Assembly: GCA_027924645.1 (NCBI GenBank)
Contig: BSBN01000888.1
Location: 17,992,501-18,056,500 of the forward strand
Direction of reading: 5' to 3'
DNA: 64,000 nucleotides
Origin: Cunninghamia lanceolata
Taxonomy: Eukaryota > Streptophyta > Pinopsida > Cupressales > Cupressaceae
Shown here: in pieces, positions 13,120 to 24,989 of the stretch
Position numbering within the stretch: position 1 is the stretch's first letter
How the letters are laid out: each line of letters begins with the position of its first letter
Translations under genes and position numbers: made by a program
Notes under the pieces: model-generated
Database searches by the model: none
What the model was told of the DNA's origin: nothing
What the model saw: only the letters and a program-made list of their open reading frames with translations

Positions 13120-13430
13120 TGAAGGTCAATAGCCTTCCTACACCAAGAAAACTTATTCATGATAACTGGTTGGGTAAGAGAATCTACAAGATTAACCAAA
13201 GTGTCAAACTTTTCAATCAAAACCTTACCATTCTTGACTTTTCTTGCACAAAGTGATACTAAACATCAACATGCTTAGCATGAGCATGATACATAAGATT
13301 TTTTGGGTTAAACAAATGGCACTCTAACTATCACATCTAATCCTCACTATCCTGCAATCAAAACCAATACATGTACCAAGTCTATATAACCATATTGCCT
13401 CTTTAGAGGCATGTGTAGTGTAGCATAAAA
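13120..13430 (-). pseudogene. Ty1/copia RNase H C-terminal fragment
   Basis: Read leftward from 13430, the minus strand gives text typical of the end of copia RNase H: a worn EAIWL-like start, HAHAKHVDV followed by YHFVQE, then NGKVLIEKFDTLVNLVDSLT and a terminal FSWCRKAI. In copia polyproteins this block contains the conserved K-H-I/V-D-V and A-D-x-x-T-K regions just before the stop. Several stops interrupt it. No LTR was paired with it. It may be a solo fragment left after deletion, and it is not part of the nested elements further right. Confidence 0.6.
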
Positions 13431-13879
13431 TATTAATTTTTAGCAAAAACCCTAATAATGCCACATTTTGAAAACTATAGAAAGATCAAAGATTAAATAC
13501 TAAAAACTATGAAATGTTACCAATGCATGAGAATGTGAATGTGGTTTCTCAAAACATTAGCATAACTCAGATGTTGAAAATTTCAAGGGATCAAATCAAG
13601 AACAAAGGTAGGTTTTTATAAAATTTGGGTAAAATAGTTTGGGTAGTTGTACGGGAAAAAAGTAGGTATATTAATGGGTTTTGGGTTAGATTTTTAGGTT
13701 TAAGTTAATAATAAATTAAATTAGATAAATTTAATTTATTATTAACGAGAAGTTTATAGGTAAATAATAAATTAGTTTTAATTTATTATTTATAAGATAT
13801 GGCAAAAGTAAAGAATAATTAATTAATTGAATTAATTAAATCTTTAGGTTAGGGGAATAATCAGGAATTTAATGATGGT

Positions 13880-16366
13880 TAATTTTTTATGTCTATAGAA
13901 CATATTGGATACTTGAACTTATCATCATCTACTCTAGGCTATAACAATTTATGTTTTGTCTCAACACATCGAGCCAACCAATACTCTTTCCTCTTCATTG
14001 CCCTCAGGTACAAAAAAGGCATACACGTCCCACAAAAAACCTCCAAATGCAATGAAGTAGGACATGATATATAATTCACAAAAATACATGCATGTACAAA
14101 ATTATATATTACAAATCAATGTAATGAAACTAGATATTGAATTAAAGTACCTTTTTGTACAAGGTCTGAAACATTATCACAGTCATCTAATGTAAAAAAT
14201 AATTATCTTCTTCAAACGTTGTTTCATCTTGATCATATGTTTGTATTGGTGTTAGGGATCTATGTTTCTATTTTTAAACCAATTCTATATTTTCACATGC
14301 TTCCCACTCACCTCCAATACAAAACTAAAAAAAAGGCAAGCTCCCTAGTCCATATAGTCCATGTGCTTGCATTTGAACTCTTATATGATTGTCACTTTTC
14401 TGATACACTAATTGTCTCACAATCATAATGAGGAAGAATGTTTTCTTCTTCAACTAGCCAAAAGAATCATCAAACTTTAGAGTTTTCACTTGATCATGTA
14501 GATATTTTTGCATTACACCAATCTAGAATTACATGTGTATTTTTAAAGTTTATTTCATCCACAAATTTTAGTTTCTCCTAAGATTTCTTTTGCACCTCCT
14601 CCAACTCCATCATGCTCTCCTTTACCATGCTTAGCTTCAAAAAAACTCCACATATGTTGGATATTGTTTTCTTTATGGGACCTACATTACCATGAAAATA
14701 CTTAAGAATTTTTTAATGGTCCTATATAATTGTTCGACCATATGAGATGTTGTGCCATTTTCATTTCTCTTTCTTTTAAATTGTCATAAAATACTTTGAA
14801 ACATTATTGCACAAGCTTTGATGAATGTAACCGGTTATCACTCAAATAGAAATGGTACTCCCTAAAAAAAGTATCATCTTCTGTACTATCATATCATGTA
14901 TTTATACAATATGAACAAAGATAGCAACCTTTACTGAATTATAATATTGAGACTGAATCTTCTCTTGTAGGGGAGTATAGTTTTTGGAAAAGTCAACCAA
15001 TGAAAGTATAGTTCTAATTGCAAATGTGTTTTTACATATGGAAATTTTTTCTTCAAGCCATTAAGCATATTGAGAGTGTTTCACATATTTATACACAATC
15101 TTATTCTTCAATTTTTTTATGAATGCATGCAGACTACTCTTTTGTGTTGCTAACTCACAATGCTTTCCAATTTTTCCATCTTTTAATAGATATTGAACAT
15201 TGTTGAACCTCTTCACATCCACTGATTGTTGTCTAAAATCATGTGAACTACTTTCATGCATACATTCTCCTAACAATGAAAGGTTACCACATTTATTACA
15301 TTGTCTAGAAATACACACTTCTAAATAAAATAATTGTCCATCAAGTGTTTAATAATATAAACTTATTATAAACTCCTTAATTATTCTAGGTTGCATATTA
15401 ATACCGCATTCCTACATAATTTTGTTAGTATGCAAAGTACATCATATATATAATTTTGTTCCAGTCATGTCTAATACATGTTTTCGATGAGGATTATAAA
15501 TTTTTGACCCTTCTCTTAACTTTAAAACATCTCTATAATTAGATGATACCCTTGTATTATCATGCTAAGATTTTTCAATTGAAGTCCTGATTTCATTATT
15601 TAATTTCATGTTAGACCTTGGGAGTCTACCACTAAAAGACCATCATTGGTTAATTGGATCACCCTCAATAATTAGTCTTCTCTTTATTCCTCTTCTCAAA
15701 ATTTTAGGATTTACATTAATAATCCACTTGTCTTATCATTCTCTTGCTCAAAACTAAATTAGTTGTTATTGCTTGTTGTCTTACATTCTTATCTTTAGAC
15801 CAACTTTTTTTTCTAATGTAGTCAAAAGTATTAGCAATACTAGACATAAATTATTGAATTGATTTATATTTTTTTGGGGGTTTTACAAATATGCCTATTT
15901 TTTTCATTACTCTTGGCATTTTGATTAATTGTATTACAAGTTGACTTTGAAGTCCTAGAATTTTTCTATAAAAAATAGTTTATGTAATCTATTTGCATGG
16001 TTTGAAATTTATCTCCTAGATATCATACCATGAAGATTATCTAATACATTTTTTTTCAATTTAAAAAAATAATTGTTTATTTTCACTCATATGAGACATT
16101 TCATTTTCATTTTTTATTGTGTTCCTAATAGTACAATTTATATCACCATTGCTATATCCAACTTCATTTAAACAACTAATATCATTATCATTGGGTGCAA
16201 TTGAAGACTTTCCTGGATTCATTTCTGGAATCACCTTTCCCAAATTCTTAAACTCTTCCACATTCACCATTTCCACATTTACATATTCTACATTCACCTC
16301 ATCTATGTTGGTCTCATCAATGTTCTCCTCTTCAATAGTCATCAAATTTGATGCTTCAACATTCAT
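13880..16366 (-). pseudogene. Decayed transposase-like gene with HGKGEHDG motif
   Basis: Minus-strand fragments fit one eroded protein when read leftward. In order they are: an acidic N-terminal part (16366-16061); KLREGSKIYNPHRKHVLDMT (about 15530); a Cys-rich stretch with SRQCNKCGNL, then FRQQSVDVKRF and GKIGKHCELATQKSSLH (15318-15061); VDFSKNYTPLQ (about 14990); HLIWSNNYIGPLK (about 14745); FFEAKHGKGEHDGVGG (about 14610); and YWLARCVETKHKLL (about 13950). The GHGKGEHDGxG motif and an S-D-x-C-x-x-Q-x-K block are familiar to me from a widespread, poorly characterised family that looks like DDE transposases. Here the expected Asp is Asn (SNNY). Many frameshifts and stops mark it as dead. Family identity is from memory; mechanism is inference. 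Confidence 0.45.
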
Positions 16367-16479
16367 GATTTCTCAAATCCTCTTTCCTATGTCTTTGTCA
16401 TTTTTCCACCTCTTGATGTCCTTTAATTTCTTTAGTTATCATGAGCTTCATTTTTTTGTTCTGTTGATATTTATTTAAT

Positions 16480-18440
16480 CTCATAATTACTAAAATATCT
16501 TGATAAAACTGAAAAATGATCATTAATTTAATTTAAATGGATTCCTCGTTGAGATTTTTGAGGTACAAGTAGATATAGATCCTTTGCTCAATATATCACA
16601 CATGTTTTATTCCTCTAAAAAATAATTCCTTTGCTTGATTCCTCTAAAACATAGTTCTTGTATTTGATTCAACTTGAAAAATGCTCCTTATGATTGAATC
16701 CCTTTAAAAACTAAATATGATATGGCTTTTTGAAATATTGTAAGAGACACATGCATAACATAATTATAGAAATAGTCACTGTCAGGCCATACTTATAAAA
16801 TAAAAATTTGTAGAGATGTTGTCATAGTACATTTTACTAAAAATTGAATGATAATGAATATAGTAGAAATAGGTACCCATTTCTATTTATAATGTGAACA
16901 CATTACTTTGTAGAATAGGTGCATGTTTTGGAGATGGTACGTGTTCCATAAAATTTTAAATTTGAAACATGTGGTTTTTCTTTGGTTTTAGGCATGGAAA
17001 CCCAACCCTCATCCCTGGACCTACAAGTACAATGACGTGTTAACAACAAGAATAAAAACTAAATTTAGCAATATGGAAAATGACTTTTTCTTTCAAAATT
17101 TTTGGACCAAATTACAACCTATTATAGATGATAATCTCTAGTTTTCAAATATGTAATTTTTCTACTATCAGATAATTTTTTTAATTTATTAATTAATTTT
17201 TAATCAAAGGGGCTCATAAAATTGAAATGACATATATTACTAATTTTTAATAACTTTTGATTTCAATGTTTTTTGAAAAAAATTATGCCTGACTAGTCTA
17301 GATAGCTATAGACATGTGGAGGAATGACATTGATAATATTATGTCCCAAGCGTTGGTATAATTAATTGATGATTCATTGAGTTGAAGTTGATTGATTGGA
17401 TTTATTGGATTGATTGAAGTTGATTGATGATTGGATTGGAAGATTGAAATTGACTGAAGTTGATTCATTTAAACATCATTCTATACACAATGAAAAAAGT
17501 CATTTTGTCCATACATGAGGGGTTTTAAAAAATAGAAATTAGAGCCATTAAAAATATTTATTAAAAATTTAGAAATAAATATCCTAACCAAACTTTAGCA
17601 TCATACACGTATTTCCATAAAAAGAACTAGAAAATACATTTATTTAGCTCAAATTATGTTGTTCGTACACATGCATGTTTCTTCCCAATACATATGATTT
17701 AAAAAAATTACTTTTTACATCCTATACAAAACCAACTTTTATCATCTTGGTATTAGAATACATTAAATATTTGAAAACTAGAAACAAAATCCTATATTTT
17801 ATATTTTTACACAATATTTAGTATTCTATGTGTAAGTGCTTCAAATTACCACTCCAACTAAGACAAAGTTTGACTTTCAAGAAAAAGACTTCCACTTTTT
17901 GGCCAAAAAGTAGACTGAATTTCTTGCACTCACCCTTATGAAAAATTGAATTATAGCTATGAGAGATTCTATGGCAATTCTAAGAGGCCAATTTTAGTTG
18001 GGTGTTATTACTAGTTTGTCAATGTTTATGTAATAGATGCTTGAGGAGTCATTTGTAGTATCAAATTTGTGATTAGGGAATTTGTAGTATCAAATTTGTT
18101 TTTAGAGAATTTGTAGATACACAGTGCTATTAAATGCTACCAAAATACTCTTGAATAATAAGATGGTGATAAACTCCTATATAGACTTGCATTGCAAGTG
18201 TGTTGTAAAATATTTCAGATTTTCTAACACATTGTGCAAGTTTTAGAATGTGGGATTTTTCTCTCAAAAGGGTTTTCCTAACGTAGATCACTATGTTATG
18301 GTTGCTTTTATTTAATTTGTTTATAAGTTTATGAATGTGTTTCTCTACATTCTATAATAATTTTGGATCTATTTTAATGAAATTTGGATAATCCTCCTCT
18401 CAAGGTTAGTGTAGGAAATTATTGTAGCACAACTTGCTTC
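16480..18440. other. Probable 5' flank and LTR of the old copia element
   Basis: No coding content. DNA just left of the primer-binding site at 18449 must be the 5' LTR of the plus-strand copia element, but I could not fix its left end. A GATT-rich stretch (GATTGATT with GAAGTTGATT variants) lies at 17360-17470. Confidence 0.45.
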
Positions 18441-18460
18441 ATTACAAATTGTATTAGAGC
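18441..18460 (+). other. LTR 3' end and primer-binding site of the old copia element
   Basis: TTCATTACA ends an LTR at 18446, and TTGTATTAGAGC follows at 18449-18460. That matches the initiator-Met tRNA primer site TGGTATCAGAGC at 10 of 12 bases. A cleaner copy of the same arrangement sits at 23671-23690. Confidence 0.65.
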
Positions 18461-18599
18461 TTGATCACCTTTGGTTGTAGTTATTGGGTAGAGGATTATT
18501 TAAGCTAATCTATTTTGAGTGGGAGCTTGTATAGAAAGAAAAACCTTGCGATCTTTATTGTAGGAAGTAAAGATAGCAAGCACATCTGGGAGGACTGAG

Positions 18600-20642
18600 G
18601 TTGAAAATTTTGGGGCATGAACTTTTATATGTGGAAATTAAAAATGGAAGATCTCTTAATAGATCATGATCTATGGGATGTTGGACTGATACAAAAGTTT
18701 AGAGACCTATGAATGCTAATTTGACTACTTAATATGTTGTTATAGACCATAAAGCATAAAGGGTCTAATCAAATTATGTACTAATCAATGTCCTTGAACA
18801 ACCCACCATGAATTAGTTATGGAAGAAATTTGGCGATATATCAAGATAAATATTTGGTTAACAAAAAATCCCTAAGGAATAAGTTAAATTCCTCAAGAAC
18901 GGAAGGTGGATAGATTATTTACCTCCTACAAGCATTTAACATGTTGGTGGCACAATTAAACTCTATCAATGTAAAAGATGGCCAAAGAGAAGAGAAGATA
19001 TGTAAAATATTGTTGTGTTGATTGTTAGACTTGTAAGCTAGCCTTGTCATGGCTATTGGGAGAACTTCTATTGTTTTAAAAGTAGAGGATGTTATTGGTT
19101 CTTTGCTTTATGAATAAATGAGTAAGGGCTCTCTAGATGCCAATGAGACTTTAAGTGTTCATGTAAGACCTAAAGAAAGATGCAAGAGGAATGATAAGTA
19201 GTATGACAAATCTCAATCCAAGTCCAATGGGAGATCAAAATCCCTTGGAAATTCTAAGGAAATATGTTGGAAGTATGGAAAACCTAGTCTCTTTCGAAAG
19301 GACTACAAAGAAGAAAAGGGAAAGAAGAAGAAGAAGTATGATTCTAATTTTGAGTTCAAGAAGGAAGGTGTTGATGTGTTCATTATATCCTTGGCCACTC
19401 ATACATATAAGAATAAATGGTCAAGATTCAATAAATGCATATTTTCTCATGACCACTAATAGGCACTAGTTTAGTTTGTATGGTTGGTTTCTACCTAGCT
19501 AAGGGTGCTCTTTATATCAAATTAAATTTACCTACAGAAAAGACAATGTTATGGCACCAAGGACTTGGCTATATAGGAGAGAAGGGTCTATGTAGAATGA
19601 AAAATAGAAAACTTATTGATGTGTTGGTCAACTGTAATCTCGATTATAATTTTAATGAACATTGTATTTATGGTAAGAGAAACAATGTTTATTTTTACTC
19701 GAATTATCACAAGTCATCTGATATGTTGGATCTTATTCATTTTTATGTATTTGGTCATCTTGATATTCCTCTGATTGCTAATTCTAAATATTATTTTACA
19801 TTTTATTGATTATTATATGATAAGGACATGGGTATATTTTCTAAAAAGTAAATATGAAGTTTTAAATCATTTTAAAAAATTTAAAGAAATGGTAGAGTTG
19901 TAGCTTGAAAATATAATAAAAATGTTTAAGAACTAACAATGGAGGTGAGTTTTGTTCTATAGAAATTTCAATAGATTCTACAAAGATTACAATATTTTGA
20001 GATAGAAGACAACTCCATTTCAATTTTCTACTCAATAGAATGGAGTTACAAAAGAAATGTACAAGATGTCAATGGAAAAGTCTGAGTATACTTACTAGTG
20101 TTCGTCTAGAACAAACATTTTTGGTTAAACATGTATCCATTGCCTTCTACCTGTTAAATTGGTCTCCTACATCAGCACTTGTGCATAGGACACATATAAA
20201 GGCATTATCAGGTCATAAGCTTTCACTAAGAAATCTAATATTTTTTGGTAGTGATGCATATGCACATGTGCCTAACTAGAAGTGAACAAAGTTAGAGAAC
20301 ATGTTTGTTAAGTGTATAATCATTGGATATACCTACATTATTAAAGCATACAAGCTCTGGGATCTAGTTGTATAGAAGGTTATTTATATTTGGGTGTTCT
20401 ATGAAAGATTGGAGATGTACATTTGTTTTCAATACTAACACCAATAAATTGAGATTTGTACAAGAGGCATTAGGCATGAATGATGTGGTCTTAGAAGATA
20501 GACATGGATGAAGAAATGGTAGAACTAAAAATGAATGATACATGGGACCTTGTAGATTCCCTAATGGAAATGAACGTATTGGACCCAAGTGGGTGTTTAA
20601 AAAGAAGATTGATTTAGATGGTAGTATTGAGAAATATAAAGC
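18600..20642 (+). pseudogene. Old Ty1/copia element: gag, integrase and start of RT
   Basis: Plus-strand fragments follow copia order. Gag has MWKLKMEDLLIDHDLWDVG near 18630. A worn nucleocapsid knuckle near 19270 reads CWKYGKPSLFRKDY, with the second Cys, the His and the last Cys of CCHC all lost. A GAG-pre-integrase domain at 19500-19790 has LWHQGLGYIGEKGL and HCIYGKRNNVYF. Integrase remnants run to about 20280. The RT start has ERIGPKWVFKKKIDLDGS just before 20642. Frameshifts and stops are frequent. The polyprotein stops abruptly at 20642, where the minus-strand copia element is inserted, and resumes at 35659. Nucleocapsid decay and scattered stops show this is the oldest layer of the nest. 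Confidence 0.85.
20638..20642 (+). repeat. Target-site duplication AAAGC (left)
   Basis: AAAGC directly precedes the LTR start TGTTGAAATT and recurs at 35654-35658 directly after the LTR end TTTGTAACA. The two flanks rejoin the old copia RT reading frame (DGSIEKYKA, then LVVKGYSQ). Confidence 0.9.
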
Positions 20643-22091
20643 TGTTGAAATTAGGGTAGACAATTGAGAGGGGGGTAAATCAGCTGTCACAAATCTTTAT
20701 CTTTTGCTGCATTTAATCTTCTTTAACACTTATAAAAAAATTAATGATATAACCATGAAATCATGAATGAACAACACAAGAGCAAATACATAATCAACAC
20801 ACATAACACAAGGATTTTTACATGGACACTTGATTAAGGGAAAAACCATGGTGGGGGTTAACCCACAAGATTTATTCTTTATTAAGAGAATAGATAATGG
20901 GAAGGCACTTGCCTTCAAGCACACTACCCAGAGTTCACTACTCAAAGGAGGCTCACTGCCTACAAGAACATTTATAATGTTAGCACTTAAAAGATTGAAC
21001 TGAGAAACAACATCTTCTTCATGCAAGGTTTAGTTCCATTGAAGTGCACAACACCTCTTCTTTGCCCCTACTCACTTCCTTGCTACATCCACATCTTCAC
21101 TACTTGCTTTCTTTTCCACGACTTCACAACACTTATTTATACATGTCATCAACTTTGGAATGAACATCAAAGTCGGCCAAACAATCATCTATCTAGAACA
21201 TTCTCCAAGATAGGCATTTCAAGAAATTACAATCACAAGACTTAATATGCTACATGTGAACCACTACACTGTCAGCCAAACATAACTGGGACTCAAATCT
21301 TCCTCGAACATAATGCCACACTCTATAAAACTTCTCTTAGATCATCCACAACATGCACCATGCATCCAGTCGACCAAGACTGGGAAGAAAAGTAACACCC
21401 AAGGAGAAATCTTCATCCATGAGCTCAATTCTCAATGTGGACCATCAACACAATAGTTACCCAATTTAGAGACTACCACAAGCATAATGAAATCAATAGG
21501 AACAACTGCACCACCTCAAGTCACCAGAAACACTTGCACCTTCATCTGGGAACTCAAGAACACCAACTGTCATGATTGTCACACTAGAAATATTGCTTGC
21601 AGACCTCCAAACCATGAACCACTTGAGTTGAGGATACACACTGACATCCCAAACACACCTCTAGATTCACAGATCATAATATTCTAATGTAGATCAATCC
21701 AGACCAAATTTTGATCACTCTTTCACCTCTGAACAGCTACAAAACTTGGTTCTACTTAGATGGCAATAAGTTTGCCAATTCGCCATGCAGAACTCTCAAA
21801 TCTTGACTAGAGCAACTTCAAACAATCCTATATAAACCCTTTAATCCACAAACTCTAATCTTCATCTTACTGGGAATGCAGAGCAATCTACTTCACTAAA
21901 CTACATTGTCTTCACTGTCTTTGATAGAGAGATATGTAACTCACTTCTTTCTTTCAGAGAGGCTAATTTTCTCAATATCTTCAACACACAAGTCTTCTAA
22001 ACAAGCAATAGAATAAGATATAGTTGACACTAATGACAACAAGGATATGTTGATATCAATGACAACACTGATTAGGCACATATTTGCAACA
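20643..22091 (-). repeat. 3' LTR of the minus-strand copia element
   Basis: A 1449 bp repeat that begins TGTTGAAATTAGGG and ends ATATTTGCAACA on the plus strand, so on its own strand it is TG to CA. It matches the right-hand copy throughout. The purine-rich GAGAAAGGGATAGAT on the minus strand abuts it at 22092-22106 and is the likely polypurine tract. Confidence 0.9.
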
Positions 22092-22439
22092 ATCTATCCC
22101 TTTCTCATCGATGGCAACATATGATGTAAAAAACTCATTCAACCATCAAGACAATAAATTCTCCCCCTTTCTCTTATCACATCTACAACCACTTTCTTCA
22201 CTGCTCCCCCTTTCACCAGGAACTAATCACTTCCATCCAATTTTTTCACCAGGAAAAGGGCACATATTTGCAATCATCTCTCACCCTTTTTGTTTCTTAG
22301 ACAAGATCAAACTGAACTCAGAACATGCTGACTACTCCCCTGAGTAGCATCCCCTTAACACCAATTTAGATCACTAGATATGATTGTGAGTTCCACCAGA
22401 CTGATGTACACTAGTGCACCTTAGTTCTGAACAAGAGGG

Positions 22440-23334
22440 GTAATCACCCGTAGCTTCCCTCTGAGATACTCAAAAGTGTCCTTAAGTAGAGGCTTAGTGA
22501 ATATATCTGCAATCTAATCTTTTGAAGAAACAAACTCCAATCTGACTTCATTCTCATTTACCTTCTCTCTCAAAAAGTGAAACTTGATGGATATATGCTT
22601 TATCTTTGAATGCAACACTAAATTCTTTGAAATGTTTATTGCACTTGAATTATCACATGAAGATTCTAACAGGCTCTTCAAGCACAATTCTGATATGCTT
22701 CAACATTTGCTTCATCCACAAAACTTGAGTAAAATTGCTTGTTGCTTCTATATACCCTGCCTCTATAGTAGATAGAGAAATTGCCTCCTGCTTTTTGCTC
22801 AACCAAGAAACCAATCTCTTACCCAAAAAAAATGCACTACCACTAGTAATTTTCCTGTCATCCACATCTCTTGCCCAATCAACATCTGTATATGCCTGAA
22901 GAGTGAAATCATCACCCTCAGGATACCATAAGCATTAATTAGATGTTCCCTTCAGATATATAAAAATTCTTTTGACTGCTACAACATGAGATTCTCTAGG
23001 ATCAGCTTGAAATCTAGCAACAAGGACAACTACATTCATAATATCAGGTCTGGTATGAGTCAGATAAAGCAGTCCTCCAATCATTGATCTATACCTTTTC
23101 TAATCTGCCTTAGGAGAATCATCATCTTTACTCAACTTGCATCTAGTTATCATCAGAGTATTCACTAGTTTTGAATCCTCCATTCCAAACTTTTTCAACA
23201 ACTCTTTCACATACGTAGACTAAGATATGAAGATGCCTTTTTCTAACTGAATGATTTGTAGACCTAAGAGGAAATTCATTTCACCAAGCATGGACATCTC
23301 AAATTCACTTTGCATCTGATCAGCAAATGTTTTA
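22440..23334 (-). pseudogene. Copia element: RT C-terminal part and RNase H
   Basis: Read leftward from 23334: CKTFADQMQSEFEMSMLGEM (end of RT), KADQKRYRSMIGGLLYLTHT, and RPDIMNVVVLVARF. Then comes RNase H with AYTDVDWARDVDDRKITSG, SWLSKKQEAISLSTIEAGY and, more worn, the terminal primer-grip region. This joins the segment at 28630-31950 once the gypsy insertion is removed: the sequence before the break ends DDIIFGGN and this segment continues after a few residues. Several stops and frameshifts, including one near 22650, make it non-functional. Confidence 0.85.
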
Positions 23335-23339
23335 CACAT
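23335..23339 (+). repeat. Target-site duplication CACAT (left)
   Basis: CACAT precedes the LTR start TGCTACACCC and recurs at 28625-28629 after the LTR end TTCATTACA. Closing the gap restores the copia RT sequence. Confidence 0.9.
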
Positions 23340-23676
23340 TGCTACACCCTTAATATTGGTGTATATTGGGTTATGAATAGTCATCTTGTGGATATCTTAA
23401 CTCCTAATTAAGTCATGTTATCATTATAATTATATTATTATTTAGTTAGATAGGTTGGACTAGGTCTTATATAGGGGTGTGTCTATTCTTTCTAAGTATA
23501 ATTAGGTATATATAGGAGGATGTGAGTCTTATTTCATCACCATATTGTGAAGTGTGTTCTCATTGGAGATATTTGAAGGTTACCCCTTCGAAGTGGCCTA
23601 TTATTCTTAGTTATTATCAAGTATTTGCAGAATATGGCATATCATCTTCTTCCATTGTGTAAGTTATTTCATTACA
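23340..23676 (+). repeat. 5' LTR of the gypsy element
   Basis: Runs from TGCTACACCCTTAATATTGG to GTTATTTCATTACA. It contains TCTTATATAGGGG and TATATATAGGAGG as possible TATA regions. Confidence 0.9.
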
Positions 23677-23678
23677 AG

Positions 23679-23690
23679 TGGTATCAGAGC
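23679..23690 (+). other. Primer-binding site TGGTATCAGAGC
   Basis: A perfect match to the plant initiator-Met tRNA primer site, two bases after the LTR end, as expected for Ty3/gypsy and Ty1/copia elements. Confidence 0.9.
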
Positions 23691-24189
23691 ATGATCTTGG
23701 CACCATAGAGGCAAGGTTTTTTCTCAAATTGGAGGTGATTTTGGGAAGAGCATAACTTTCATATTTTTAACAATTTTTTAAAATATTTTTAAAGGGTTTT
23801 TGAAGACCATATTAAAGAAGCTACAGTCTAGATTTTAGAGGAATTAGAGTAGAATTGAGCAAATTATTGTAGAATTATGATTTATACATAGTTTATTTGG
23901 GATCTACATATCTCTCATATATGACTAAATTAGAGCTTAATTTTTATTGGATTTTTGAAGACATACCAGAGGAGACTACAATCCAAAAGTTAGATAAAAC
24001 AGAGCAGAAATAAGTGAGTTATTGCAAGCTTCGTGTTTCCACAAAATTCGCTCTCAAGGTTGCAAATCTGCATATTTCTTGGAGATTTTTCTGGGTGAGA
24101 GACATTTTGACCCTAGTAAGTTACACTAAAAATTTAAGATAATTTAGGTTTTATTTCTATGATTTATTTCAAAATTATTGGTTCCAATC

Positions 24190-24742
24190 ATGATGGGGCC
24201 TGCAACAAGGGGCAAAAAGAATCTTGTCACACTGGGGAAGACTCTTGATAAGGATGGGGTAACAATAGATGATACTAATCATAATGAGGAAATAATTAAG
24301 GTCAAGGAAGACATTTCCTCAATTAAGGTTGATATGTGTGACCTAAGAGGAGATATATCAGATATACGAAGCATGTTAAGTGCCTATAAGAATGAACCAA
24401 GAAAGGAGTTCTCAAGCAACCAAGTTGAAACCTCCAAGTGTGACAAACAACTTCTTCAGCTAGGTTGCTAAACTTCAACAAATAGGATTAGTTAAGGATT
24501 ATATTCAAAAATTTCAAAAGCTATCCTTAAGAGTGGATACAATTACAGAGGAGAACTTGAATGATTTATTCTTGGTTGGTCTCAAGGATCACATTCAACA
24601 TGAGGTACACATGTTTAGTCCTAGCTCAGTAAATGAGTCTTTTATCTTGGCACGCAAGGTAGAGGAGAAGTATTTGATTCCTAAGAAGAAAGGGGCTAAT
24701 GTGACAAGAGAGAAAGGATATTCAACACCTTCTCTTCCTTAA
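24190..24742 (+). pseudogene. Gypsy gag with internal deletion
   Basis: The N-terminal part starts at ATG 24190 (MMGPATRGKKN) and has a charged heptad-like stretch (KVKEDISSIKVDMCDLRGDI). It ends in another frame at 24471. From about 24460 a shifted frame gives the gag C-terminal part: AKLQQIGLVKDYIQKFQKLS, then DLFLVGLKDHIQHEVHMF and LARKVEEKYLIPKKK, before TAA at 24740. The central gag core that normally holds the W-x-x-F and L-x-G-x-A-x-x-W motifs is missing between the two parts, roughly 100-150 residues by family comparison. The nucleocapsid region after 24742 is short and frameshifted. Confidence 0.7.
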
Positions 24743-24989
24743 CCTACTAGGATGACTCCACAACAAATTTAGGAGAAAAAAGCAAAAGGGTTCTGATAAC
24801 AAATACAGTCAAGGACATAAATGTAGTGAAAAGAAATTTTTCTATATTGAAGGTCCAAGTGAGGAAGAAGAGGAGGAACCCATATTAGAGAAGGGTAGGG
24901 AGTCAAGTGAGGAATCACATTATTCTCAACCAATCATTTTTTGTCATGCACTCTCAGGTTTCAGTGTGCTACAAACTATCAAGGTAGTG

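Noticed and set aside
16119..16478. 119-codon plus-strand open frame
   Set aside because: Antisense shadow of the acidic N-terminal part of the minus-strand transposase-like gene.
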